NCBI GenBank assembly: GCA_019614645.1
Contig: JABWDB010000006.1
Coordinates: 2,108,001 to 2,172,000 of the forward strand
Length of the DNA stretch: 64,000 nt
Direction of reading: 5' to 3'
Origin: Stratiolaelaps scimitus
Lineage: Eukaryota > Arthropoda > Arachnida > Mesostigmata > Laelapidae
The notes beneath the pieces are model-generated. The model made no database searches and was not told the DNA's origin. It saw only the letters and a program-made list of their open reading frames with translations. Positions within the stretch are counted from its first letter, which is position 1. Each line of letters opens with the position of its first letter. The position numbers and the translations under genes are program-made. Shown in pieces: positions 36,901-50,368 of the stretch.

Positions 36901-39900
36901 GAGCGTTATCCGCGTACCTACGTAGGGAGGATAATATATAATATGGAATACCGAATAGCTATAATTATGTAGCGGCCATACGCTTCCCGGGACGGATGAA
37001 TCCAGTGGAGCGCAGATTTCACCCTTAGGAGTTCGAGATGTTCTGGAGCTCGCTCTTGAAGACCACGGAGCCCTCGGTATTATGCGTTATGACCTGAGGG
37101 ATGTTCCAAGATAACGGCTCATTGGTTCTCAACCGTCCTAGGACGAGCCGAGGCGTGCGATTTTTTTCAAAATCCCAAACAGCCAGCGGAGACAAATTTC
37201 CGATGCGCTCATGCTGTCGTTTTTGTCGTTCTAAACCCTCGAAGGGCTGAATTTTATATCAAGTCATAACGACGGCTTAGGTGACGCTGGCGCTACCGAA
37301 GCCGATAATTTGGCGAGGGTCTCATGGGAGCGTGTCGCGTAGGAGACTACGGCGCTGTGGGAAATTTTTATTCCTGAATCTACATGGCAACATTACGCCA
37401 TCATTGACACGTACACGGTCCTATTGGCCAGGAGAGAATCTAACCTGTATTTATCTCTGGGTGGTATCTCCTCCCCGAATTTTTACAGTCTATTATACTG
37501 GTCACCTGACAGAAAATCAATAGAAAGGTGCGTATATAAGTAAAATTAACTACGGCAACAAAGAACTGCGGGTATATATATATATATAATAGGATAGTTG
37601 TTCGGACCCCCGGTATGTTAATGTGTGCTATCCATTCATTCATTCAAATTGAAGTTTATTTATGGAACTGCAGCTTTTACAATGCTTAAGTTCTCAGATA
37701 ATGACATATTGAGTTGTAAAGAATAATATTCTATATAGTCGATAATATCTTTCGTGCTCCCCTTTGTTTAACATGGTAATATAATGTTTCTTAGTGAACA
37801 ACACAATGTGGTGACTCCGAACTGATAACGTGAGAGCTGGTTACCAACGAGGGGAGACATCAATTTAACGCATCGCGCTGCTTTGCGAATTCGGGGATAA
37901 CATAGATAACCAAGAAAATATTCATACGTACACACACCGATTCTGAATCATTGTTTTCGCCCCATAGAAAAGCTGGTGCGGTTGGCCAATCAATTGTACT
38001 AAATTTCTGCAAGGGGAGAATACTAGCTTTATCTGATTCAGAAGCCTCCCATCGTCAGGGACAGGGCTGTTTCCAGATCATATTAATACATACTTAACGA
38101 GACCAATGTCACATGGAGACTCTATTTGACTAAACGTTGAAACGCTATAAACAGTCTTACGTCCGCCTTCTATGCACAACAGATGATGCATAATCACTTA
38201 ACAATCCACTTGTCAAACGGTCTATTTCGATCCATGAGACTATTCTAAGTGCATGTGACCACTATGACGACGAGCGACTTATTCCTCTTTGAGACCAACC
38301 CAGTCATCATATATATATATACATAGTAATTCGACCAGTCGTCGTGACCGCCCCGCCACCTGCATTAGTGGAACTCGACGAATCCTTGGACGATTCATAT
38401 GCGAGACTTTGAATTGGATCATCAACCTCAGTAAGCCGAGTGACAAATGCTACAAGTGCGTGCCAGACGAAACTCTTTCTCTCTCTCTCACGTATCAGAG
38501 TAATCTGGGAGCCACTGTGCCCTGTGCAACTTTTAGGGCCGCTTCCGTTCCTGTTTGGTAGAGTTGTCCCCATCATGACGAGGTTCGAATTTTAAGTAAG
38601 ACTGTGGTTCTGAACAATAACCAAAAAAGTCCCTACAGAATGGGGCGTTCACACAAGTAGCGTGCTACGATTATTCCCAAGACCTCGTCGTTAAACTCAG
38701 GACGAAACATACTTTTGTCCAGCTGTGGCATTCGCCAATCTATTCAGCAGCCGCAATTGTCTTGTTGTGTCTGACACGAACGCTGCTGCTGGATAGCGCT
38801 GCTGTGCTAGCTGCTATTGTTCACTAGCCTGACAAGTACTTAGTATATCACCGGGTAATTTATTTCATCCTAATTTTCAAAAGATATAATTTAGGATGCT
38901 CCAGCGGATGTGTTTCCTATGTCACCTGACCTGTAGCCAACGTTCATGAAAGGGACTTGTGGGCTGTGCTTATGTCGGAGACCTTATGAAAATATATCTT
39001 TCACTATTTGTTAATAGGAGAGGGAACAAGGTCTTGTTGAATGTGTACTTCGCGCGTTGTCTGAACAATGTCCACAAGCCCGTGCATTGAACTCTGTTTG
39101 CCTTACACAGGCAACTATTCTGGAGACATCGTGTTTATGTACAAAAAAAAATGTATATATATATATACTTATTTATTAGACTTTTAAATTTAAAATATCT
39201 CTCTCTCTCTCTCTTTCCTCTCTCTCTCTCTCTCTTTTACACACACACATAGATAAGAAAGACACCAGGAGCAATCCGAGAACCACAATTGAACAAAATG
39301 TATTTTTAAATAGGTATCATATGTTATTCCGAGCGTTTCTCACGAGGCCGCTTATGACAACAGCTTCACTGAGACGATGTAAAGGCAAATTTATCCGTGA
39401 GAAATTCAGGAAAAATATGGAGGAAACCTCACGTAAAACAACACCTACAAATGTGGGAACAGAGTGACGTCTGTAGAACGACGCAATTACGGAGATACGA
39501 GAAGTGAATCATGAGCTCTAGATGGAACACTTTTTTAGCTATGAGCATTTCTATGTATTGTGCCGGGGAAGAGGTTTGTTGATATCGAGTTTGTTTCTAT
39601 GACTAGCGAGTTCTAGCAGGAGAGCCCAGTGTTCTTGATAATAAGTATCTGTAGTATGATGTATTGAAACTGATTAGTCCACCTGAACAAGGATGGGCTG
39701 AGCTAATTTCACATCATCTCTAAAGAGGTGGCAACGGCTTTACATGGGACTGGCTAATTGTTATGCCTCCTTCTGACCCCTTGTCTCTTTCGGTGTATTT
39801 ATGTAAATACGTATATGAAAGGCACCATCTTTTTTGGTGTTTCTTCGTGTTATTAAAGCTTAAAGCTTATCAGACTAGGTAATACTCAACGCCTCTAACC

Positions 39901-40212
39901 TGTTCGCATTTTTTGGAATCAGCACGGTAAAAATGTAAACTAGTAATAATTGTCTGTGTCACTGACCGACAGCATAACATGCGAACATAAGATAATATTT
40001 ATGCACTGATAGGTGCACTGATATGTGTCTTGATTTTTCTACTCATAAATCTATAGAATACCATGTTGCTAGTGAACGTGGAATCTCTGACCCCCACTTG
40101 AGAATCATGGGAGATTAACCACTACCCCAGATCTCGACCTTCAACCTTCTTCCCATCTCCATTCACGAAGTGTGTAACTACCTTTTGACAACATATCTCT
40201 CTCTCTCTCTCT

Positions 40213-40253
<41 letters not shown>

Positions 40254-42639
40254 TGGGGAGACGTCAAAAACATGTTGAATTTGAACTACGATGGCCTTGA
40301 ATGAACTTAGTCTCTAAGTTTTGTTCGTGTCATTTTTTGTTTGCGATATTTTGTGACTTTATTGTTTCTGAAATTTACCCAGAATGTTCGAGCCCATCGA
40401 AGTATACATATTCACACAATATTTAAACATGTAGTAAATATGCTTGTACTAAATACATGGAAAAATAGAATAATTAAGTAGAAATTGCTAGCGTTCTTAT
40501 TATCAAACACCTGTCTACATAACACATGCCGGTCCACGGCAGGACGCCATACTATCGTAAAGGCATTCTTTAGATTATCTTCTCAGAATTCGTCGTCACA
40601 TGGAGACTGCCCAATATTCAAAACACCAGCGACGTCTCATACTCAAGTAACATTATTGTGCTTCCTTTCCGTTCTCGTGCGGATATAAATAAGTGCATGA
40701 GATTCTCCCAACGGACAGTTTTTTTTTATTCAAACAACAGCGTTCATCTCTTCGTTGGAATTCCGCCTCTCGAAGAATATCTAAGATGTTCCTGTCTTTC
40801 TGCGGACATTATTCCCATATAGTTTCTTCATTCTGTACGAAACCTGTAATAGGAAGAACAAAAATACACCGAAACGCTCAAACATTCTCCGATCCCTTCT
40901 ATATCGAAAATGCGTTACGAAAAAGGTCGATTTGTTCATAATATCGTGCTGTCGCCCATCGAGCTGTCGATAGCACGCTGTTGCCGTAGGTGTTGTCAGC
41001 ACACGTTGCCGTTATGTATAATTATTATGATGCGGTTTAACCCGATGTGTACAGACATATGGGGGTGCAGGAAAACGATTTAAGGAGGCAATTAATTAAG
41101 CAACTCTATATTTCGTCGAATATATACCGTATACTTGATCGTTATTGTGGAATTAATTTTGCATTTTAGGACATTTTGCATTGCTTTACACAGATCCCCC
41201 CCTCCTATGCGATGTCTACCAAAAGGCCAGCATCATATCATCAAAGACCACAGCGGCAATATTTCCCATTACTCTCACAGCTGCAGGGGATGGCCCGCCG
41301 GCTTTTGTGCCAGAGTGTCGCGTTCCGCACGTGAATGATGATTGACATGATGATTTCAAACATCACTGCTCTGCTCCCACTCTCAAGCGTCTTCGATCTT
41401 CATCAGAGGGGGATGATGAACGAGCTGAATTCAATTATTTGCGTGCTCTGTTTACGCTCAAAATGTTAAGGCCTGCTACTAATCTCAGGGTTTGCTCATC
41501 AACTTGCATCTTCTCGACGAGACATCGTCACTATGAACTATTTTGTTGGCCGCAACGTGAATGGATACTGTGGTAGCGGCTCCTGCTGTTGCTGCTGCTA
41601 AAGCAACTGCAGCAGCTATTTACTTGTGTGTTTGTTTTTTTTCACTGCGAAACATCGTATCGAGATGTGTCAGTTTTATTGATATCATACATTTATTCAT
41701 TCATTCGTATTATATATTTCTTCCAAAAACAAAACGTGTCACGCCCCCTGCGAGCCGATCCCATTCTCCATCTTCTGACATCGCCGTAGCAGCCGGCGAG
41801 TGTGTGCCCGACAAATCAAACAGACAACAAATATAAAAGTAATAGATAACAGAATCGCGGAACGCGATCGTCACGTGGCCGCCTCGCGGCTCCGCGCCAG
41901 GCTTCTTCAGGCTGACCCCTTGAGAGAGCGACGCTGTGTGTTTTTTTCATTCGAAATTTCTCAGTGGCAACTGAGTGACGCTATTTGAAATCTTCGCTGT
42001 ACGTCGTCCAGTCGGCACGAAACGCTCCTCGTTGCTATGCGTGATATTAGCATTTGAGTGGGGGCGTATCGAGCAGCGTCAGGTAGCTGGGCGGCCTACA
42101 TATTTGGCTGTTTCGTCTGATTTGTAAATGCATGCGATGGTATGGACCGTCGATGGCAGAAACGCTGGGACGTGCAGCGATGTTGTGTCAAAAGAACCCG
42201 CGGTCGTCGTCGTCGTCGTCAACGAGAGCCACAGTGGCACCAGGACAGCTGTATGCACACAGGCCACTTAGATGCAGGCACATGAGCGCGGGAAGTGGGA
42301 GAAGGCTTGAGTTGCAGCTGTCGGAACAGAGTGAAATCTCTTAGTTTGAATCGATTGAGTGGATGACTGGCGCAAGAAGATGTCACATAAAAAGTGGCCG
42401 CGATTGGTGAATGCCGGTTAAGAAAATTGCCCAACCACGTGGGAATCGATGAGACGTTTGTGCACATCTTGAGCTACAGATATGCCTTTACTGCTTTAGG
42501 CGGCCGTAAGGGATTGTCTCTGCGCGGTCAGCGCTCAACGCTGATGGTAGATAGGGAACGCATTGGGGTCGGATTTTGCCAGAACTGTTGCTTCGCGCTG
42601 TTATTACATTTCAATTGTCCTCTGAGTTCGTAGCAAAAA

Positions 42640-42691
<52 letters not shown>

Positions 42692-43400
42692 GTTGCTATA
42701 TAAATTCCATGCCATCGATTGTCTATGATAGCTGGCAGTGTGGCCAGGTGCAAATGATGTGTCAATTTTTAGCTGTGCCGAAGAAGTGAGATGTTTTTTT
42801 CTGTCTGTGAGCCCGGATAACGCTAAAAAAAAACAAAATCGATCGAAATACCGCCCTCGATATAGACTACTGTTTTAGTGTCATTGAACAAAGTGAAGAC
42901 GTTGGACAACCATCCAATAATCCAGTATAAAGTCGGCGCTGAATGCAAACTCGTGAATACGAGTTTATCGTGGACGCATTTCATTTATCATTGATCGATT
43001 ATCCTATGATGTGTGGAAGATTGCGTAGAAATAATCCTGGATTAGTTTTGTTATCATGCAACTATAATAATTAATACATCGTATCATTCTCTACGTCGAT
43101 TATCACTGCAACTCGTATCGCTTCGTTGTCAAGTTGTACGAATCATGCTGGACCTTCAATATCCTTTTGAAGAGCATAGTCACAAAAAATATAGGTGTCA
43201 TATAATTTGACTGTTGTGTTCAATCTGCTCCTGATTTATATAGTGTGCACAGCATGACGCTTTCTCTAGGTAAAACTTTTTAAACTGCCAATAAGTATGT
43301 CGTTGGCCAGCTACGACTTGTTAGAATGTGACTCTCTCAGTGGGAGTTTTCAAGCCGGTCTAAGATGAATTCTCCGCTTCATTATACACATGAGTCAGAG
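33992..43400. other. Long non-coding stretch
   Basis: I see no supported exon in over 9 kb. Simple repeats include TA at 37573-37589 and 39153-39167, CT at 39198-39236, CT plus TA at 40196-40248, and TA at 42648-42688. A strong acceptor ends at about 35157 but the downstream frames (21 to 34 codons) show no domain. A GC-richer patch at 42100-42560 is open but has random-like composition. Confidence 0.55.
40196..40248. repeat. (CT)n joined to (TA)n
   Basis: A CT run (40196-40212) is followed within a few bases by a TA run (40217-40248). It is a compound microsatellite. Confidence 0.9.
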
Positions 43401-43409
43401 GATGATCAG

Positions 43410-43488
43410 TGACGTCAGCTTACGAACTATAACAACTATAACGCATAGTATAAAAGGTGGAGCTTTAGATGAACGCTTGGTCATCACC
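43410..43488 (+). promoter_or_regulatory. Candidate core promoter: CRE, TATA box, initiator
   Basis: A consensus cAMP-response element, TGACGTCA, lies at 43410-43417. A consensus TATA box, TATAAAAGG, lies at 43449-43457. An initiator-like GGTCATCA follows at about 43479-43486, the expected 30 or so bases downstream. The spacing and order match a regulated TATA promoter reading right. Downstream, a five-codon upstream ORF (ATGTTCAGAAGAGCGTGA) and then a 102-bp TA array follow, so the transcript and its product are not identified. Confidence 0.38.
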
Positions 43489-43604
43489 CTATTCCGCCTT
43501 TGACGCGGGCGTTGCACAGCGTTAGCAGCAGAAGACACGTTACATGTTCAGAAGAGCGTGACTTGCTCTAGCTTGATATTGATCTGCTGGATACCGAGGC
43601 ATTA

Positions 43605-43709
<105 letters not shown>

Positions 43710-43806
43710 TCTCCCTTCTTCTTTTTTCGATCTATATCGACACGTATGATACCATAACCAAAGGTGGTTCATGACCACTCTTACTTAGCTTGTCGTGAGA
43801 TCATGT

Positions 43807-43809
<3 letters not shown>

Positions 43810-43867
<58 letters not shown>
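43810..43867. repeat. (TA)n array of about 58 bp
   Basis: A second long TA array close to the first, with a TTTA interruption near its right end. No coding frame is meaningful across it. Confidence 0.95.
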
Positions 43868-43868
<1 letters not shown>

Positions 43869-43869
43869 C

Positions 43870-46800
43870 AAAGTAGCTTCCCTGCCCGTGGCCGCCACCC
43901 AATGCCGGAGTCTAGCCAGCTCCAGCATGGCTACGATACCCTCAAAGTAGAGTCGGCCTGACTTGCCAGTCATAATGCTTCGCAACGTTAGTCATCTTAA
44001 TGTTCACCTCATACGGAGCAATCTAATGTAATCGTCGTCACCTGAATTACGCATTTGAGACGAACCAACGTTCGGATCACCTGTCTTTCGGCACGGCTAC
44101 TACTAGCTATTACGGTTAGCTAGCTCGTTCCTCTGTTCGGTGAATCATTCGTCACTAGGCTATATACTAAGTATATACATATATATATATATATATATCT
44201 TATATCTGTTTTACACTTCTCGTTTTCTGGGCGGCGGCGACTAACTCATTCGTATTCTTGTTGCTCTTCCTTGGGGCGGTAGCATCACGAGCGTCAGCAG
44301 CGACACGAAGCTCAACATTAACCGAGACGAAATGATGACTTCCTAAAAGAAAAGGTCACACATATTTCTGCGGAAGGCGCACGCCAGTAGCACCGGGCCA
44401 CACACGTACGACAGGGAGCTCGATTGGTTGGAGCAATGCCCATTGCAATTTTATCATCGCAGTTGTACACCATATAGCCATGCCCATCCGTCGCTGTAGC
44501 TGTGCTGGCAACCATTGACAGCCAACAGCAACAAGCTGAACGCCTCGTTGTCCCTTCGGGTACACCCGAGAGTCACCTCCCTGCACGCCCGCCCCCCCCC
44601 CCCGGCTCCCGACGAACGACCTCCGGTCGGCGCCAGAGGCAGCAGGGCGCGCCCGGAGAAATGCGCAGTCTCCCTGCCGCTCACCTATTTCACTTAGTCA
44701 TAAGCGATAAGACAATGGGCAGAGCGACCGACGGACGAACGATGATGACGATCCAGGCGAGCAGAGATGAAGTCATCCACCACTGACATATCAGCACGAT
44801 GCCTGGCAAGCTGTGTCCTGCTGTCCATCCGCAACTATGACAGTGTTCTTCTTCTTCAGCTATTTTCGCGCGATTTTTCTGCCTTTAGATTCGCTTCCCT
44901 TGTTCCCTGTGTCTCACCCGCCAACCGCTCGAGAAGACATTGCCTCTCATTTGTGTGTGTAGCCTTGCCGAAACAAACTGCTACTGCTGCTGCTGCCATT
45001 GCAAATGCATTAATTCTGTGTCACTTAACCTGTCTTCAGTCAGCATACGGCACGGATGCTAATTTTAGACTGACCGCCAGTTGCATGCGCCAGCGACTCG
45101 GATTCGCGCGAAACGAATGAGACCGGCTGCTCTGTGTTGGACGTGACCAATATCCGAACTTGTTCACACTTCATTGTCTGCAACACGGTACTGAAATGAA
45201 GATTTGTAGCTTTATGATGATTTCGTGTGCAGCGAATCTCATGTGAGTCATACCGGGTGAATCGTTCGATTAGGAGTTTCCGGAGACAGAAACCCGCTTT
45301 TTCAGAGTGCTACTATTTGCTGCAGACGAGACTACGATGTTCCTCCTCTGATATCGATTAGAAAAGTTAAACTATTTCGTGCACACGTGTATTGCTGAGT
45401 GCTCGGAGGTTTCAGACCCTACACGTAAGAGTACCAATTTTCTTTTTGGTCTGGTGGATTTCGGCTATCGAGAAAATCGACCAATTTCAATATTTGCCCC
45501 GCTAAAATTTGAAACCCGAACAGAAGTAAGCCTGCCGTATGTTCTAACGGCAGAATATCGTGTCCTATATTAAAATATACTTTAATTGCGCCACTTATCA
45601 GTTGATTCGATACAACTATAATAATAATAATATATATATATATATATATTCAAACATGCAGTAGGTCGGAATTTCTAGGGACTATGGGGTGGGATATTTA
45701 TATATATATATATATATATGATTACTGACGTAGGCCCATAGCCACTAATAAAGGTACAACCAAAAAAAAAGTCTACGTAAACGAATGTAAAGAGCATCGG
45801 ACAGCACGGACTCCACCTTGTCTTGTCTGACTCGTCAGTCGACTCAGACAGGCCCCGTTGCCGAGTCACGCCACCGGCTAAATCACCACCCAAAGGCGTT
45901 CACGCCGCAGGGCCAAAACTTCGAGCTGCGGCGTGATTGTCAAATCTTGCAAATAATGAGAACGTTGTTGCTTCAGCCGACGAACGCGAGTATCAACAAC
46001 ACGGGCTGAGCCTGACAGACACACACAGCCGTGGGATGTATTTCGATTGTTGTCATAGATTCACTTTATGATGGTAGGATGCTATTTTTATTTTTCTTGA
46101 AACATAACATTGTGCGTTCACTCGATTCTGTCCGCATCGAGCGGTGCCAGTGTACAGTGGCAAAATAAGTAAATAGATGAACGGGTGCCGACGGGTGGCG
46201 AAGAAATCGTCGAAAGATGTCATCTTTTTTGGCTGCCTGTAACCCCTTTGCGGGGTGGGCGTGTGTGTGTGTTGTTCATTTTTTGGACAGATTCTCCGCG
46301 TACCTTGTGATAAACACGACCGCAACAACGCTGTATATGGACGAGACTATACACTCAGCAAGACGTAACAATTGTTCATACGGTCGTCATTGGCCGTCCC
46401 GTCCTGTTTATGTAACACGGCGGGCTCATGGAGATCTGTGAGAATTCAAAATACTAAGTCGCATATATTATCATGTCGTATTGGCAACAACCAAGACGAA
46501 AACAACAACAACGACAGGACAAACTGAATAAAGTTTGCGGAGTGCGTTGACATCGTTTTCTTGCCGGAGCCGTGTGCGCTGCTGGCACTACGTATTCTCT
46601 CTATTAGGGCATCACGAGTTAAGGAACTTGACCCGTGAACTTTACTTTAAATCGATTTATTCTAGTAATTTCTGCATATGATATTTATTATTACTATTAG
46701 TATTATTATTATTGTTAATATTATCTAGGCATTATTTTTCAGCGTTGTGATTCACTCCGTTACGACTGCTGTTACAGAAACATATATTTATTCTGAGAGC

Positions 46801-47330
46801 ATTGTCATTATTCCACTGAACGATATCCTGCCATCTATCGCCTCAATAGCTATCAATAATCGCTCGTGTCTATTACTTTACTCTCGTGCTGTTTGATTAA
46901 TTGCCCAGTGAACGATTGCTGTAAATTGTGTCGACCAGCACAACATATAGGCAGATTCACGCATCTGTCCATCTATTTTGTTCAGTTAATTTTTTTGCAC
47001 GCAATCCAAATATATACAATTTAATTTTTTTTGGCCTGCAACGCTTATTATTATTATTAATATCTATTTATATTGCCGAGGTAAATTGGTCGCGTTCAAG
47101 ATCCTCTCGCAAATTGGCACCGACTTCGTAGAGCCAACGTCTTTCTGCACTTCTTTTTCTCGTTGGTTGCCTCGTCGCAACCGCCACGTTCATTATGGCT
47201 CCCGCGTTTCTGTCTCAACGGGCGCCGTATAGTTGTAGCCTATTTATCGGTGCCGTCTATCGCTACAACGCTTGCTTTATTGGTGTGAAAGCAATTATTA
47301 TTATTGACGAGTTTTTTATACGTTTGGTCT
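43870..47330. other. Non-coding stretch with microsatellites
   Basis: TA runs occur at 44179-44198, 45630-45649 and 45698-45719. A poly-C run lies near 44590-44602. A GC-richer patch at 44380-45120 is open in several frames, with CTG triplets near 44980-45000, but no frame looks like a known protein. Confidence 0.5.
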
Positions 47331-47335
47331 GTTAG

Positions 47336-47564
47336 AGTAAACTCGTTGGATCGCCCATGTCGTGCCCATTTGCGCCCGCGTCTTTACCGAGTCTGCCGCA
47401 TATCCGATGTTGAACGCAATTTTCTCGATAGGACTAGTCGGCGGAATTTCGTGGCTTGCATCTTGCTTAATGTAGGATCATTCTACTCATGTCCTCGTTG
47501 CTATACCGGCCTGGCGAATGCGGAACCCCACGTGTACGCGTTGCCATGCATCGTCTGCCTGTGA
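47336..47564 (+). CDS. Candidate terminal exon with two CxxC pairs
   Basis: A good acceptor (GTTTGGTCTGTTAG, ending at 47335) is followed, after one base of a split codon, by 75 codons and a TGA at 47562-47564. The last third has two CxxC pairs, CPRC and, 18 residues later, CIVC, at the very C-terminus. That spacing is compatible with a small zinc ribbon. The middle part is Arg- and Asp-rich, for example VERNFLDRTSRRNF. I recognise no named family, and Cys-rich frames arise often by chance here. Confidence 0.25.
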
Positions 47565-47569
47565 GCTGT

Positions 47570-49570
47570 TTGCTCTGGGGATATACATGCGTATCTGCTA
47601 ATGCAATCCACATGCCGGATGCCGCGTGGACTAAAAACGACAGAGAAGAACATTGGTCACCCTCTATGAGGAAAACGAGTGGATCAGGAAAAATCGACGT
47701 GTCTCACCTTTGGTGGCTGCTATGGAACACCGACACTCTAGCGTGATCATAGAGGTGGCTGTTTGTTCCAGTAATTCGTGTCCCGGTAGCCGCGATGCGG
47801 ATTGAACGTACGTGGGTGCTTTGATGTAGAAGTGCGCCTGTTTCGGACCCCGAAAACTACGTGCTAGTGCATTGTCGAGCACCGGCGCGTATGGATTTCG
47901 AACCATCATCTTGAAGTCTATATTAGAATTTTGATTATACACTTTATTTACGCATTTCTCATTGTTATTATTATTATTATTACTGTTATTTTTCTACGGC
48001 GGATTCGACGACGACATCGTTCACAAATACGCTACGGGTTTTTTCAAACATCATGTTGTTGGCGCTCCCGATCCCTCGGGTTGCCCTCGTATGGGACCAT
48101 CCTTTTATGCGCGTGTGTTTTTTTGTACAACTACACATATTCATTAGCTACTATCGTCAACGTGGCTTCATTCTGTACGCGTCTGTAATTTACGGGGCGT
48201 ATCTTGTCCGCACTTGGCCGCAGCAATCGCGCCCCTTCGACGCTAACAATAACTGCTACAACAACAGCGGCAGCGTCAACAACCAATTGGATACGCAGAT
48301 CGAGCTATTGGGCAACCCACACAAATTCGGCGATGAAAAGTCGCATTGACAGCTCGGAAGACAGCCCATTAAAAAAGAACATTCGCGTAGACAGATGTAC
48401 TTTTTGAGATTAATATTTTTCACAGCGTCAGATGACCGGCCCCAGCCTCGGGTAGCGGCGGGTGGCTATGGCGAACAGCGCGTATCAACGTGTGTCTATG
48501 TTGGAAGCTTTCGACAGGCGCTAGACTAACGCCGCCGGCCAGTCGATAGCTCAGACAGTATTTGGGCACTTGCGTGTGTAGAAGTGGTCACGCCACCCTG
48601 CATACACACACACATACACACGTTCGTTATCAACGGCGCCGTGGCCAATGATGATAGTGGTTGGACAGTCGAAGGAGTCAAACCTTGCGTAGAACCAATA
48701 TACGATTCACGCTGCGTGCCCGAGTCCCCTACAGAGGCGAAGGAATTGGTGTTTTCACTTCGAGGCGCCAAGCCGGTCCACACCGGCGCCAACAGGGGAG
48801 GTTCCAGCTATGCAGCGTTTTCACGTCTCGTCTCCAAGTTTCTCGGTGCTGATATATGATAAAATAATAATAATAATAATGATAATATTAACATGAGACG
48901 GATTTCCGTTATCTTGGATTTTTCGGAGCACCAGCTCAGTCTCATATTTGCGCTGCTCCAAGCGAAAGGACGAGCCGGGTCCTTCGTCATCGGGAACACT
49001 ATCGCCGAATCGTCGTTTGCTGTGTGGGACAACTCTCGACTTGTCCTGTTGCTGCTGCTGCTGTGGCTGTTGGCGGCGGCGGTGGCGGCGGCGACAATGA
49101 TGGCGTCACTGACGCGAGCGAACTCGATGAGATAATCTTCTGCCGGCTTTCTGTCTGATAGAGCGCCACTTCGTCGGAAACGCTAACCGCGAAGACTTTC
49201 ATCCGTCAAAGACTTTCGCGAAGTCGAACAAAAAGAGTAAGACATATAGCTGCTGCTGCTGTTGCCGCCACTGCCACAGCCTATGGTATAATACCAGTTG
49301 CTGTTAATGCTGACGCCTGTCGCGGTGTGCGGTGAGATAGCAGAGAGATTTTCGCCCACTCAAAGCTCGCGTCAGCGTGCGTCACCAGCAACTGCCAACT
49401 ACTGCGATCGGCGTTCGGCGCGATAGCAAGGGCAGCTAGAATCTTGACGGCTGCGACAAATTCCTGTCTGGATTCTGTCGCCATTGATTATGTCCCTCGT
49501 TGGCTCGACGTGCTGCAAACGCTGCGACGTTGCATCAAGTCAATACACGGGGTACAAACGTATGCGTTGT
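47570..49570. other. CTG/GCC-rich block, no confident gene
   Basis: Several frames on both strands between 48400 and 49500 look superficially protein-like, for example an 80-codon plus frame at 48893-49135 with a Leu/Ala run and a minus frame at 48999-49202 with polyPro. Both runs are encoded by the CTG and GCC triplet repeats at about 49049-49093. No strong splice pair picks out one frame. Confidence 0.35.
49049..49093 (+). repeat. (CTG)n followed by (GGC)n triplets
   Basis: A CTG run passes into GGC and GGT triplets. It reads as polyLeu then polyAla on plus, and as Pro-rich then Gln/Ala-rich on minus. It probably causes the open frames that overlap it. Confidence 0.8.
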
Positions 49571-49573
49571 GAC

Positions 49574-49606
49574 GGAGCCAAGGTGGTCTAAGCGGGGCGA
49601 GACTTG
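49574..49606 (+). other. tRNA-Leu-like 5' half fragment
   Basis: GCCAAGGTGGTCTAAGCGG resembles the D-arm and A-box region of eukaryotic tRNA-Leu (GGCCGAG.GGTCTAAGGCG). No matching T-arm, B-box or acceptor 3' strand follows in register. It is either a degraded tRNA or SINE head, or a coincidence. It is not a functional tRNA gene. Confidence 0.2.
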
Positions 49607-49758
49607 GCCTGTGTGCCTATCTTGAGAATTACGGATCTCCTGCATTGGCCAGCCTGGCTCTTAGCGACTGTTAGCCGACAAGATTGTTCGCAACTCCGTG
49701 ATCCGATGATGTTTAGGTGTGTTGGTAGATGTTGGTACATTTTTTGAGTATTCTACCG

Positions 49759-49791
49759 AAAAGATGACTCGTAAGTACGGCGTCATCTTTT
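49759..49791. repeat. 10-bp hairpin
   Basis: AAAAGATGAC (49759-49768) is the exact reverse complement of 49782-49791, around a 13-base loop. No T-rich tail or gene context supports a terminator role. Confidence 0.7.
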
Positions 49792-50368
49792 TTACTATTG
49801 AATAATTTTGTGCAATCGTATATTGTATGTATTTTATTTTCTGGGTCATACGCCCTCCATGGACCTGAGGTGATTTACTATAAAAGACGATGTTTTAACT
49901 AAATATTTTACCGTTTTTGTTCCCTTCTAATATGAACGTAACCATAGTGAAATTGCAGTTCCGACAATATAGCGCAATGTAGATACTTCGTTTCTCGTAT
50001 TCGTAACTGACCTTATCGATAGTACAATACAATCAAAGCTTTTCTTTCAACTGGTATTTCGATCAATTACGATTTAATTGTAGTAATTTAATTGTAATTA
50101 ATCATTACGACGGTGGCTGACAAGAAGGTGCTGGTCAAAAACGATGCCCAACAACGATTCAAAGCGGAAGCACCAAACGCCTACTAAAGGTTTGAAAAAT
50201 AGATGACAAATACACCGACAGAGCAATGTACCGCGACGGGACCGCGGTAAGACCGACTTGGGCGTCGAGGCAACATTTGTTGTGAACAACGGCACCCAAC
50301 AGTAGAATAGTGGCTAGAGAAACATCGGGCAAATTGCGAGAAACCAAATCGGAAGGCGCCGGTCCCTT

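Noticed and set aside
38550..38605. Possible tRNA with GGTAGAG and GGTTCGAAT words
   Set aside because: The spacing between the two words is too short for a tRNA and the stems do not form.
41160..41205. Possible degraded SINE body (GCATTGCTTTACACAGATCCCC)
   Set aside because: The match to the SINE core is limited to about 10 bases and flanking body words are absent.
48893..49202. Plus frame with a Leu/Ala membrane-like run and minus frame with polyPro
   Set aside because: Both features are produced by the CTG and GGC triplets at 49049-49093. Two opposite-strand frames look equally good, so neither is supported.
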